From NCBI RefSeq assembly GCF_025133575.1, contig NZ_CP104011.1, forward strand, positions 62,001 through 126,000: 64,000 nt of DNA. Direction: 5' to 3'. Every line of letters begins with the position of its first letter. Positions within the stretch are counted from its first letter, which is position 1. The notes below the pieces were generated by a model that ran no database searches, was not told the DNA's origin, and saw only the letters and a list, made by a program, of their open reading frames with translations. The position numbers and the translations under genes are program-made. The DNA comes from Pseudomonas sp. GCEP-101. Its GTDB lineage: Bacteria; Pseudomonadota; Gammaproteobacteria; Pseudomonadales; Pseudomonadaceae. Shown here one piece after another: positions 1 to 9,273 of the stretch.

Positions 1-197
1 TGGGCAACGCCCAGGATCGCATCGCCGATGGCGTAGAACGGTCCCTGGATCGAGGGCAGGCGATCGCCCAGGTCATAGAACAGGGTGAAGACGTTGGTCA
101 CCACCACGTAGACGAAGGTCACCAGCGTCATGGCCGCCAGCAGGAAGGCGATGGCGCCTTCCTCGACGTGGTTCCACACGCGCACGAGTCGGTTCAT
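1..197 (-). CDS. TRAP transporter small permease (DctQ-type), C-terminal part cut by window edge
   Basis: The first 65 residues are present, beginning MNRLVRVWNHVEEGAIAFLL, with a hydrophobic first membrane segment (about residues 14-38) typical of the DctQ small membrane subunit of tripartite ATP-independent periplasmic transporters. The gene runs off the left edge. It lies 62 bp downstream of the binding-protein gene on the same strand, the usual P-Q order, so the large permease (DctM) is expected just outside the window. The call rests mainly on context plus the membrane segment; by itself the short sequence is weakly diagnostic. Confidence 0.8.
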   Translation of the reverse strand, partial: MNRLVRVWNHVEEGAIAFLLAAMTLVTFVYVVVTNVFTLFYDLGDRLPSIQGPFYAIGDAILGVA

Positions 198-259
198 CGA
201 AAATTCTCCACAACGAAGGAACGCCAGGACGCCCCGCCAGCCGGCAGGGCCGGGCGGAA

Positions 260-1459
<1,200 letters not shown>

Positions 1460-1479
1460 TCAGGGCCGGGGAACGGGCC

Positions 1480-2427
1480 TCAGGCGGGTAGCCGCGTGCG
1501 GTGCTCGAGCATCATCCGCTCGTGCTCTTCCAGCATGCCGGGCACGCAGTCGCGCAGGAACTCCACCCAGGTGCGGATCTTCGCGTCGAGGTACTGCCGC
1601 GACGGATACAGCGCATAGACGTTGAGATGGAACAGGCTGTAGGCCGGCAGCACGCGGACCAGGCTGCCATCCTGCAACCCGTGCACGGCGGAATACACCG
1701 GCAGCGCGCCGATGCCCATCCCGGCACGCACCGCCTCGGTCATGGCGTCGGCGGTATTGACCTGGAAATGGCTGTGGTTGATGCCGACCATTTCCTGGCC
1801 GTCGGGGCCGTCGAACAGCCACTTGTCCAGCGACATCACCGAGTTCACCAGGCGCAGGCAGCGGTGCTCGGTCAGCTCGCCGAGCTTCGTCGGCATGCCG
1901 TGCCGCGCCACGTACTCGGGCGAGGCGCAGAGCACGCTGTAGGTCTTGCCGATGCGCTTGGAGACGAAGCCCGAGTCCGGCAATTCCTGGGCGATCACCA
2001 CGGAGATGTCGTAGCCCTCGTCGAGGATGTCGGTGATGCGGTTGGCCAGGGTCAGGTCGAAGGTGACCTCGGGGTAGATCTCGCAGTACTGCGCGATCGC
2101 ACGGATCAGGTAGTGCTGGCCGATACCGGTCATGGCATGCACCTTCACCTTGCCGTGGGGGCGGGCGTGGGCATCGCCGGCCTCGGCCTCGGCTTCCTCG
2201 ATGTAGCCGAGGATCTGCTGGCAGCGCTGCAGGTAGCGCTGGCCGGCTTCGGTAAGGGCGATGCGGCGGGTGGTGCGATGCAGCAGGCGAGTGCGCAGGT
2301 GCGCTTCGAGTTTGGCCACCGTCCGCGAGACGTAGGCGGTGGTGAGGTCCATGCGCTGGGCGGCGGCGGTGAAGCTGCCGGTCTCGGCGACACAGACGAA
2401 GGCACGCATGTTGTGCAGCAGGTCCAT
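1480..2427 (-). CDS. LysR-family transcriptional regulator (AaeR/CrgA-like)
   Basis: 315 aa. The N-terminal winged HTH is clear (MRAFVCVAETGSFTAAAQRM..., about residues 6-65), followed by a LysR substrate domain (about 90-295). The gene is divergent from a FUSC/AaeB-like efflux gene across a 328-bp gap, the arrangement of aaeR with the aae efflux genes in enterobacteria, so it probably controls that neighbour. Two ATGs abut (2430 and 2427); GGAG at the right spacing favours 2427. An ATTATTGT-N11-ACAATAAT palindrome in the shared gap is a candidate operator. The inducer is unknown. Confidence 0.9.
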   Translation of the reverse strand: MDLLHNMRAFVCVAETGSFTAAAQRMDLTTAYVSRTVAKLEAHLRTRLLHRTTRRIALTEAGQRYLQRCQQILGYIEEAEAEAGDAHARPHGKVKVHAMTGIGQHYLIRAIAQYCEIYPEVTFDLTLANRITDILDEGYDISVVIAQELPDSGFVSKRIGKTYSVLCASPEYVARHGMPTKLGELTEHRCLRLVNSVMSLDKWLFDGPDGQEMVGINHSHFQVNTADAMTEAVRAGMGIGALPVYSAVHGLQDGSLVRVLPAYSLFHLNVYALYPSRQYLDAKIRTWVEFLRDCVPGMLEEHERMMLEHRTRLPA

Positions 2428-2548
2428 CATTTCTCCAGAAGAGCCTGTCCACGCCACGGCGGGCGGTCTCTGCAACGGTGCATGGCAAGCAACGCCTTGT
2501 TACAGATTCATGACAGGCGGCGAATTGTCGCACAGGTGCCCGCCGGGG

Positions 2549-2575
2549 ATTATTGTACTTTCAGGTAACAATAAT
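2549..2575. promoter_or_regulatory. Candidate LysR operator: ATTATTGT-N11-ACAATAAT
   Basis: A perfect 8-bp inverted repeat with an 11-bp spacer lies in the divergent gap between the LysR gene and the FUSC gene. Its inner T and A give the T-N11-A pattern of LysR-type regulators, and its AT content stands out from the surroundings. Binding by this regulator is inferred. Confidence 0.55.
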
Positions 2576-2755
2576 TCGCCCATCCGTCAGCTTATCCTGT
2601 CCCCGGCGCACTTCTAGAATCGCCCTCCCCAACGCGGTCTCCCGCCACGCCCCAGGACAAGCAGCCGTGCTCCGCCTTTCGTGCAACGTGCTTCCACCCC
2701 TTCGCTACGCCTTCCAGCCGATCCAGCCCGATTACCGCCTGCCGAGATAAGCCCG

Positions 2756-4903
2756 ATGAGCAGTCTGTCCGTGCGCCTGCCCAAGGCCGCCGCGGTGCGC
2801 TTCGCCCTGTCCGACTGGGCGCACACCGACGGCGTGACCTGGATGTTCATCCTCAAGACCCTGATCACCGCCTTCACCGCGCTGTGGCTGGCCTACCGGC
2901 TGGAGCTGCCGCAGCCCAACACCGTGCTGGTGAGCGCCTTCATCGTGCTGCAACCGCAGAGCGGCCAGGTGCTGGCGAAAAGTTTCTACCGCATCCTAGG
3001 CACGCTGGCCGGGCTCACGGTGATGGTCACCTTCATCGCCCTGTTCGCCCAGGAGCGCGTGCTGTTCCTGCTCTGCGTGGCGATCTGGGTCGGCCTGTGC
3101 ACGGCGGGCGCCGCGCGCTACCGGGACTTCCGCGCCTACGCCTGCCTGCTGGCCGGCTACACCGCGGTGATGATCGGCATCCCCGCCACCCTGCACCCGG
3201 AGGGCGCCTTCATGCAGGCGCTGTGGCGGGTGATCGAGATCACCCTGGGGATTCTCTGCACCGGCGTGGTCAGCGCCGTGGTCCTGCCGCAGACCAGCAG
3301 CGCCGCCCTGCGCAATGCGCTGAACACCCGCTTCGGCGACTTCGCCGGCCTCGCCAGCGCGGGTCTCAACGGCACGCTGGAGCGCGAGCGCTTCGAGCAG
3401 GCCAGCGCGCGGCTCGCCGCCGAGGTGGTGGGCCTGGAAAGCCTGCGCAACGTCACCGCCTTCGAAGACCCGCACATGCGCCTGCGCAGCGGTCGCCTGG
3501 CGCGCCTGAACAGCGAATTCATGCAATTGACCACACGCTTCCACGCCTTGCAGCGCCTGCTCGACCGCCTGCGCGAACGCCAGGCCAGCAACGTGCTGGA
3601 GGTGCTGATGCCCTGCCTGATCGACGTCAGCGAACTGCTCGCCAGCTGGCATGGCCGGCCGCTCGGCGAAGCGGACGCCGAGCGCCTGAGCGTGCAACTG
3701 GAACTGTGCAAGCACCACCTGATGCCGCGCATCCGCGAGGCCCGTGCCAACCTGGGCCACACCTGCCCGCGCGAAGCCGACCAGCTGGATTTCGAAACCG
3801 CCGCCGAGCTGCTCTACCGCTTCGCCGATGACATGCACAACTACGCCCAGACCCACGCCTCGCTGGCCGCGCACAAGCACGCGCGCGAGCAGTGGAAGGA
3901 GCGCTTCACGCCCAAGGCCAATGCGCTGGCCGCCGCCGTCGCAGGCTTTCGCTGTGCGCTGCTGGTGATCGTCGGCGGAGTATTCTGGATCGAGACGTCC
4001 TGGCTCAGCGGCGCCACCTTCGCCCTGACCTCGGTGCTGATCGCCGCGCTCTCCTCCGCCTCGCCCAATCCCAAGCGCCAGTCCCTGCAACTGACCCTGG
4101 GCACCCTGCTGGGCGCCACCCTGGGCTTCATTCTCACCTTCCGCGTGCTGCCGCATATCGACGGCTTCCCGCTGCTGTGCTTCGTGCTCGCCCCGGTGTT
4201 CGCCCTTGGCGCTTTCCTGATCACCCGGCCCCAATGGAGCGGCTATGGCGTCGGCCTGCTGGTGTGGTTCTGCATCGCCTCGCTGCCGGCCAACGTGGCA
4301 CGCTACGACGCCTACACCTTCATCAACGAATACCTGGCGATGCTGCTCTCCATGGGCATGGCGGTGGTCGCGGCCATCGTCATCCTGCCGCCGAACCGGC
4401 CGTGGCTGTGGGAGCGCCTGGAAGCCCAGCTGCGCCTGCGCGTGGTGCGGGTGATCAGCGATCCGCTGAAGGGGCTGTCGTCGAACTTCGAAAGCGGCAC
4501 CCGCGACCTGCTGAACCAGGCCTACGGGTTATCCACAGGCCGTCCCGATGTGCAGCGCCGGCTGTTGCGCTGGACCTTCCAGGTGCAGGAGATCGGTCTG
4601 TCGATCATCGAGTTGCGCCGCGAGCAGGAGGCTCTGCCGAAGGAGCCCTGGTACGCCGAGCGCATGCCCTGGCGCCGGGCGATCCGCGCGCTGGGCCGGG
4701 CATTGATCCGCCTGTTCCTCCAGCCCAGCGAGAGCAACCGCCAGCGCGCCCTGGCGGCGGTGGAGCATGCCATCCACGCGACCCGCAGCACGGATGATCG
4801 CCGCCCGCCGCACTTCGACTCCTCCCCCCTGCGCCGGGTGTGCAGCTACCTGCACTTCATCCGCACCTCGCTGCTCGATCCGCAGTCGCCGCTGCGCGAC
4901 TGA
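2756..4903 (+). CDS. FUSC-family inner-membrane protein, AaeB-like aromatic acid efflux component
   Basis: 715 aa. Two hydrophobic blocks (about residues 30-190 and 395-550), each with several membrane segments, flank long soluble regions, the FUSC/AaeB/YccS organisation. Members export aromatic carboxylic acids or act in envelope stress. Enterobacterial AaeB works with a membrane-fusion partner (AaeA) and a small protein (AaeX); neither is adjacent here, so the protein may act alone or with a distant partner. Start at MSSLSVRLP; an in-frame upstream ATG at 2681 would overlap the probable promoter region. Divergence from a LysR gene supports inducible expression. Confidence 0.85.
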   Translation: MSSLSVRLPKAAAVRFALSDWAHTDGVTWMFILKTLITAFTALWLAYRLELPQPNTVLVSAFIVLQPQSGQVLAKSFYRILGTLAGLTVMVTFIALFAQERVLFLLCVAIWVGLCTAGAARYRDFRAYACLLAGYTAVMIGIPATLHPEGAFMQALWRVIEITLGILCTGVVSAVVLPQTSSAALRNALNTRFGDFAGLASAGLNGTLERERFEQASARLAAEVVGLESLRNVTAFEDPHMRLRSGRLARLNSEFMQLTTRFHALQRLLDRLRERQASNVLEVLMPCLIDVSELLASWHGRPLGEADAERLSVQLELCKHHLMPRIREARANLGHTCPREADQLDFETAAELLYRFADDMHNYAQTHASLAAHKHAREQWKERFTPKANALAAAVAGFRCALLVIVGGVFWIETSWLSGATFALTSVLIAALSSASPNPKRQSLQLTLGTLLGATLGFILTFRVLPHIDGFPLLCFVLAPVFALGAFLITRPQWSGYGVGLLVWFCIASLPANVARYDAYTFINEYLAMLLSMGMAVVAAIVILPPNRPWLWERLEAQLRLRVVRVISDPLKGLSSNFESGTRDLLNQAYGLSTGRPDVQRRLLRWTFQVQEIGLSIIELRREQEALPKEPWYAERMPWRRAIRALGRALIRLFLQPSESNRQRALAAVEHAIHATRSTDDRRPPHFDSSPLRRVCSYLHFIRTSLLDPQSPLRD

Positions 4904-4912
4904 GTCCGGCGG

Positions 4913-5031
4913 GTTCGCGAGCAAGCTCGCTCCTACGAAGAGCGTCATGCCCTCCCAGTAGGAGCGAGCTTGCTCGCGAACCGCACGGCACAAAACTCCC
5001 ATGGATCGTAGGAGCGGACTCCGTCCGCGAT
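4913..5031. repeat. REP cluster: inverted pair of GTAGGAGCGAGC-type plus one GTAGGAGCGGAC-type unit
   Basis: A 24-bp unit (gtaggagcgagcttgctcgc + gaac) occurs at 4958-4981 and inverted at 4913-4936, forming a long palindrome. A related unit with a ggactccgtcc core follows at 5008-5031. The same units recur at about 33.0, 37.5, 46.2 and 48.5 kb. They are REP elements, which can form hairpins at gene 3' ends. Confidence 0.9.
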
Positions 5032-5089
5032 GAGTGTCCAGCCGCGCCAGAGCCGCTCCCGCCAGACAGCTTTTCGCCCTGGTCGGCCC

Positions 5090-5270
5090 TCACCCTAACC
5101 CTCTCCCGGAGGGAGAGGGGACAGTTCGGTGGAGGATGAAAACGCGGCATTAGCCGGCACAGGTCGCCCCCGCTCCCGGAGGGAGAGGGGGCAGTTCAGT
5201 GGAGGATGAAAACGCGACATTAGCCGGCACAGGTCGCCCCCCTCCCGGAGGGAGAGGGCTGGGGTGAGGG
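5090..5270. repeat. Tandem repeat, 70-bp period (two full units and a partial third)
   Basis: Units start with ctcccggagggagaggg at 5103, 5173 and 5242 (periods 70 and 69). Units 1 and 2 differ at only a few bases over their full length. Each starts with a ctccc/gggag hairpin of the same kind as the ccctctccc...gggagaggg elements near 9.2 and 29.2 kb. No coding sense is seen. The stretch 4904-5563 otherwise holds only REP units and the upstream region of the next gene. Confidence 0.9.
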
Positions 5271-5563
5271 ATGCCCCAGTGCCGATACTTCACTTATGCA
5301 GAAGCCGAATCTCCGCGACCGCCCGCCGCAGAACCACCCCTGCAAGCCGCGTCAATTCTGGATTGTTGCCTCTGAGTACGAAGTCTTGTTGGCGCCTGGA
5401 TATATGACTTGGGTCAGGCAAATCCTATTATTTCCGTGCTGTTACAGCGCGCGCCGCAACACACCCAAGACCCATCCTCATCCCCAACGTTTCCCGACGC
5501 AGCCATGAGCTGAACGTCACGGACCCGTCACGTCCGGACACCGGGAACAAGGCAGGTAAATTC

Positions 5564-5827
5564 ATGAAAGCTGTAGTCATCCTGGCCATGCTGGGCTTCT
5601 CCTCGCTCGCCCTGGCCGAGCAGGCGAACGCCGCCGGCCAGGCACCAAGCGCGGCCGTGGAGCAGTACACCTACGACATGAAACTGGACGTCGCCCACGT
5701 CATCTCGACCACCGACGTCTCCAACCAGTGCGGTATCGTGCCGGCACGCATGACCTACGAAGACTCCCAGGGTCAGCGCCACACGGTCGAATACCAGGTG
5801 TGGGGCAACGGCTGCTCCGGCGGCTAA
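5564..5827 (+). CDS. DUF2790 small secreted protein, two-cysteine form
   Basis: 87 aa with a Sec signal peptide (about residues 1-18, ending ALA). The mature part carries the DUF2790 pattern: YTYDMKLDVAHVIS, then CGIVPARMTYEDSQG, then a VEYQVWGNGC ending. Two cysteines, in NQCGIV and near the C-terminus (NGCSGG), could form a periplasmic disulfide. Function is unknown; several P. aeruginosa members are small stress- or metal-induced periplasmic proteins (family knowledge). A paralogue at 37128-37394 lacks both cysteines. Confidence 0.85.
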   Translation: MKAVVILAMLGFSSLALAEQANAAGQAPSAAVEQYTYDMKLDVAHVISTTDVSNQCGIVPARMTYEDSQGQRHTVEYQVWGNGCSGG

Positions 5828-5885
5828 GCGATTCGCGCGTTCCCGCCGTGGCCCACGCAGCCTCGGCGGGAATGCCGCCCACCGC

Positions 5886-7196
5886 TTACGGCTGCAGCGC
5901 CGCCCTGGCGATATTGCGGCTGTGCGCACCGAAGTGGCGGATCAACTGCACGATCTGCTCATCCAGCGCCGCGTCGTGGCGGAACGGCTCCGGTGAGTTC
6001 CCTGCGCTGAAATCCCCCGCCGGCACCTTCTCGTTGTCCAGCCAATGGCCGATCGCGGCATCGAACGCCGCCGCATGGGCATGGGACTCGCTTGCCACCA
6101 CCTCGCGCAGATACGCCGTCGAATAAGGTGGATAACTGCCGTCGCCGCTCACATCGGCGTACGCCGCGAGCAACGGCGACTCGCCCCCCTGGCGCAGCGT
6201 CTCGCGCAGCCAGTCGACCTCGTACCGCTCAACCCCCGTATGCCGGTCCGCCACACGCTGGATCGCCGCCTGCTTGTCGGCGTCGAAGCCGGCCATGGAC
6301 TTGCCCGCCGTCCATAGCATGCTGGCGGTGGTCTCGCCCGGCAGCGGCGTCGAGTGATAGGGCTGGGTCATGTCCTGGATGTAATGCATCGCCCACCCGA
6401 GGAAGCGGTACCCCCAGTACGGATGCCCCGTGTCGAAGGCGAAGCGCGCCAGGCCATGGAACTGGTACGCGCGCCACTCGGGCCAGTTGCGTTCCAGGTA
6501 CGGCGCGCCGGTGAAGATGACCGCGTCCTCGTGGTAGAAGCCCATGTGGAACGGCGCCTGGGAGCTGAACTCGTAGCGCGGATCGCCGAACGGCTGGGTG
6601 CCGAAACCGTAGCGCTGGCCGGCGTCGCCGGGATTGTCGCTGAACAGGTTGATGTCGTGGCCGAAGTCCGGCTCGTCGGCGGCGCTGGCCAGGACGTCCA
6701 GGGCGGGCACCTTCTCCCCCGCCTGCAGTTGCACGAAGCGCCACTGGTTCCAGCCGGACAGGTTGCGGAACACCAGAACGTCCGCCGGCTGCAGCGCCAC
6801 ATGCTTGTGCAACTCATCGCCTGGCAACTCGCCGCCGGGCGGTGGCTGCACGGCGGTGGCCAGCTTGATCTCGGGGTTCAGCCGCAATGCCATGAGGAAC
6901 GCCTTGCGCAGGTCGTCGCGACCGTCTTCGGCCAGGCGCAGGTCGTCCGGGCGCGGCGGGTACTGTCGGAAGTGCTCGCGGGCGTAGGCTTCCTGCTCGT
7001 CCAGGAGCTTCACCAGGCCGGCCCGCTGCTGGCTGATGAAGCTCTCCAGCGGTTCCACCTCGACATCGGGCGCCTGGGTGAGCGCCGGCAATTGTCGCAA
7101 GGCGAGGTAGCTGCCAAGGGTGTGATTGGACCAGGCCCAGAGGCTTTGCGGCAGGGCCAGCAGGCCGGCCAGCAGGCAGGTGGAAAGTCGCTTCAT
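5886..7196 (-). CDS. Secreted phospholipase C / P1-nuclease-fold zinc hydrolase
   Basis: 436 aa. The signal peptide ends ...LWA, leaving Trp-Ser-Asn-His at the mature N-terminus. In this zinc-dependent fold the N-terminal Trp is a metal ligand, so precise cleavage matters. An internal GWAMHYIQDMTQPYH segment matches the family's HxxxD-type zinc helix, and several other His/Asp residues (GHDINLF, FDTGHPYWGY) are candidate ligands. The protein is longer than bacterial alpha-toxin-type PLCs. It probably cleaves phosphoesters outside the cytoplasm; lipid versus nucleic acid cannot be decided. Start chosen at MKRLST because the signal peptide begins there. Monocistronic between unrelated neighbours. 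Confidence 0.7.
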   Translation of the reverse strand: MKRLSTCLLAGLLALPQSLWAWSNHTLGSYLALRQLPALTQAPDVEVEPLESFISQQRAGLVKLLDEQEAYAREHFRQYPPRPDDLRLAEDGRDDLRKAFLMALRLNPEIKLATAVQPPPGGELPGDELHKHVALQPADVLVFRNLSGWNQWRFVQLQAGEKVPALDVLASAADEPDFGHDINLFSDNPGDAGQRYGFGTQPFGDPRYEFSSQAPFHMGFYHEDAVIFTGAPYLERNWPEWRAYQFHGLARFAFDTGHPYWGYRFLGWAMHYIQDMTQPYHSTPLPGETTASMLWTAGKSMAGFDADKQAAIQRVADRHTGVERYEVDWLRETLRQGGESPLLAAYADVSGDGSYPPYSTAYLREVVASESHAHAAAFDAAIGHWLDNEKVPAGDFSAGNSPEPFRHDAALDEQIVQLIRHFGAHSRNIARAALQP

Positions 7197-7416
7197 CGGC
7201 TCTTCGCTCTTATTGGCAATGCAAGACGGAAAATTCCGACGCAGCCTAACAATCCGAAGCCCCGCCAGCACTGTCGAAGCCTGCCAGCGCGAGTCACCGA
7301 TAACGCCACGGCTGACCATCATCAATGGCGCATACGGTCCCAGCCACTACACTTGCCCGGCATGGAAAGGCACCGGCTCCACGCGCGTGCCGGCCACTCG
7401 AAATAAGGGCGTCCCC

Positions 7417-9081
7417 ATGCTGCAGTCCGTTTCACCCAAGCAAGACCTCCCGCTCAAGCCCGATCCAGTCGAACCCCGCAGTGGCGTCCTCGCTCCCTTC
7501 AGCATCGCCGCGTTCCGCATCATCTGGATCTGCAACCTGTTCGCCAACCTGGGCACCTGGGCGCAATCGGTGGCCGCCGCCTGGGTGGTCACCGAGGCCC
7601 ACGCCAGCCCGCTGATGGTGGCGATGATCCAGGTCGCCTCGGCGCTGCCGCTGGTGCTGCTGTCGATCATGTCCGGCGTGCTGGCCGACAACCACGACCG
7701 CCGCAAGATCATGCTGGTGGGCCTGACGGTGGAGCTCTCCGGCGCCGCGCTGGTGACGGCGCTGGCGTTCATGGGCTACCTCGACCCGCTGCTGCTGATC
7801 GTGTCGATCCTCTGGCTGTCGCTGGGCAGTTCGATCACCATTCCTGCCTGGCAGGCGGCGGTGAACGAGCAGGTGCCACCGCGCATGCTCGGCGACGCCG
7901 TACTGCTCAACAGCGTCAACTACAACGTCGCCCGCGCCGTCGGCCCGGCCATCGGCGGCCTGCTGCTGTCGGCCACCGGGGCCTCCTGGGTGTTCCTCTT
8001 CAACTGCCTGTGCTACGCCGCGCTGATCTGGGCGATCTGGCAATGGCGCCGCGACGTGCCCAAACGCACCCTGCCGCCGGAGCACATCTTCGAAGGCGTG
8101 ATCGCCGCCTTGCGCTTCACCCAATATTCCAGCGTCACCCGCCTGGTGATGCTGCGCTCGGCGGTGTTCGGCCTCTCCGCCAGCGCGATCTGGGCGCTGC
8201 TGCCGCTGCTGGCGCACCGCAACCCGGACGGCAGCGCCTCGGTGTACGGCTACATGCTCGGTGCCCTGGGCCTGGGCGCCATCGTCGCCAGCACCATGGT
8301 GAGCAAGGCGCGGCAGTGGCTGGGCAGCAGTCACCTGATCAGCTTCGCCGCCGCCACGCTGGCGCTGGTGATACTGACCCTGGGCTGGGTCGACAACCTC
8401 TGGGTGATCTTCCCCGCCCTGGTGCTCGGCGGAGCCTGCTGGATCGCCGCCGTGGCCACCTACAATTCGGCGGTGCAGATCCTCGTGCCCGACTGGGTCA
8501 AGGCCCGGGCCCTGGCGTTGTACCAGACCGCCATCTACGGCGGGCTGGCGGCCGGCTCGTTCCTCTGGGGGCACTTCGCCGAAACCATGGGTGTGCAGGG
8601 GGCGCTGATCGCCGCCGGCTGCCTGCTGCTGGTCTCGGTAGCGCTGCTGTACAACTCGCGGCTGCCGGAGCTGGACTCCACCAGCATCGCCCGCGCGCCG
8701 GGCGGTGTGCCGGGGCAGCCAACCTTCGTGTTCAACCCCGAACGCGGCTCGGTGCTGGTGTCCATCGAATACCGGATTCCCGCAGAGCGCACCCGTGACT
8801 TCGTCCGCGCGGCCAAGCCGCTGCGTCGCCTGCGCCTGCGCAACGGCGCGGAGCGCTGGGCGCTGTACCGCGACGTGAGCAACCCGGAAATCTGGCAGGA
8901 ACTGTTCCTGGTGGACAACTGGATCGGCCACCTGCGCATGCTCGATCGCCTGACCATCGAGGACAAGACCATCATCGACAACGTCACCAGCCTGCACGCG
9001 GGCGACGCGCCGCCGGTGATCCGCCATGGGGTGAGCTATGAGTCGGGCAGCTACGAGGCGCCGCCGGAAACGCTGGGGTAG
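7417..9081 (+). CDS. MFS exporter of the EntS-like MFS_3 type with a C-terminal soluble domain
   Basis: 554 aa. About 12 hydrophobic segments lie between residues 25 and 420, with the MFS loop signature LADNHDRRKIMLVG after helix 2. The last ~110 residues (RIPAERTRDFVRAAKPLRRLRLRNGAERW...) are soluble and resemble an antibiotic-biosynthesis-monooxygenase-like ferredoxin fold found fused to some MFS_3 proteins. The substrate may be a siderophore or drug-like molecule, but that is family inference only. Start at MLQSVSP; upstream in-frame ATGs would run into the opposing gene's promoter region. Confidence 0.85.
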   Translation: MLQSVSPKQDLPLKPDPVEPRSGVLAPFSIAAFRIIWICNLFANLGTWAQSVAAAWVVTEAHASPLMVAMIQVASALPLVLLSIMSGVLADNHDRRKIMLVGLTVELSGAALVTALAFMGYLDPLLLIVSILWLSLGSSITIPAWQAAVNEQVPPRMLGDAVLLNSVNYNVARAVGPAIGGLLLSATGASWVFLFNCLCYAALIWAIWQWRRDVPKRTLPPEHIFEGVIAALRFTQYSSVTRLVMLRSAVFGLSASAIWALLPLLAHRNPDGSASVYGYMLGALGLGAIVASTMVSKARQWLGSSHLISFAAATLALVILTLGWVDNLWVIFPALVLGGACWIAAVATYNSAVQILVPDWVKARALALYQTAIYGGLAAGSFLWGHFAETMGVQGALIAAGCLLLVSVALLYNSRLPELDSTSIARAPGGVPGQPTFVFNPERGSVLVSIEYRIPAERTRDFVRAAKPLRRLRLRNGAERWALYRDVSNPEIWQELFLVDNWIGHLRMLDRLTIEDKTIIDNVTSLHAGDAPPVIRHGVSYESGSYEAPPETLG

Positions 9082-9211
9082 GAATCCAACATCAAGAGTC
9101 CCTCTCGCTGAAGGGAAAGGGACTGGATCAAACGCCTGGGCACCTTGCAGCCCCCAGACGGAAGCGTGGCGAGGTCAATCGGGGCGCACCGCAGCCAGAA
9201 TAGCGCGGACA

Positions 9212-9248
9212 GCCCCTCTCCCTTCAGGGAGAGGGTTGGGGAGAGGGC
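9212..9248. repeat. Palindromic cccctctccc...gggagaggg element
   Basis: A ctctccctt/cagggagag hairpin sits between the MFS gene and the convergent helicase gene, with a degenerate copy at about 9099-9121. The same GC-rich stem family occurs at 5.1 and 29.2 kb. It may end transcription from one or both sides, but it lacks a clean T-run. Confidence 0.7.
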
Positions 9249-9273
9249 ACGCCCCAGCACGAAGCTCCGCTGA

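Noticed and set aside
5103..5258. CRISPR-like tandem repeat
   Set aside because: Units are contiguous 70-bp copies without distinct spacers, and there are no cas genes.
5296..5508. 70-aa frame before the first DUF2790 gene
   Set aside because: No ribosome site or motif; lies in a probable promoter region after the repeats.
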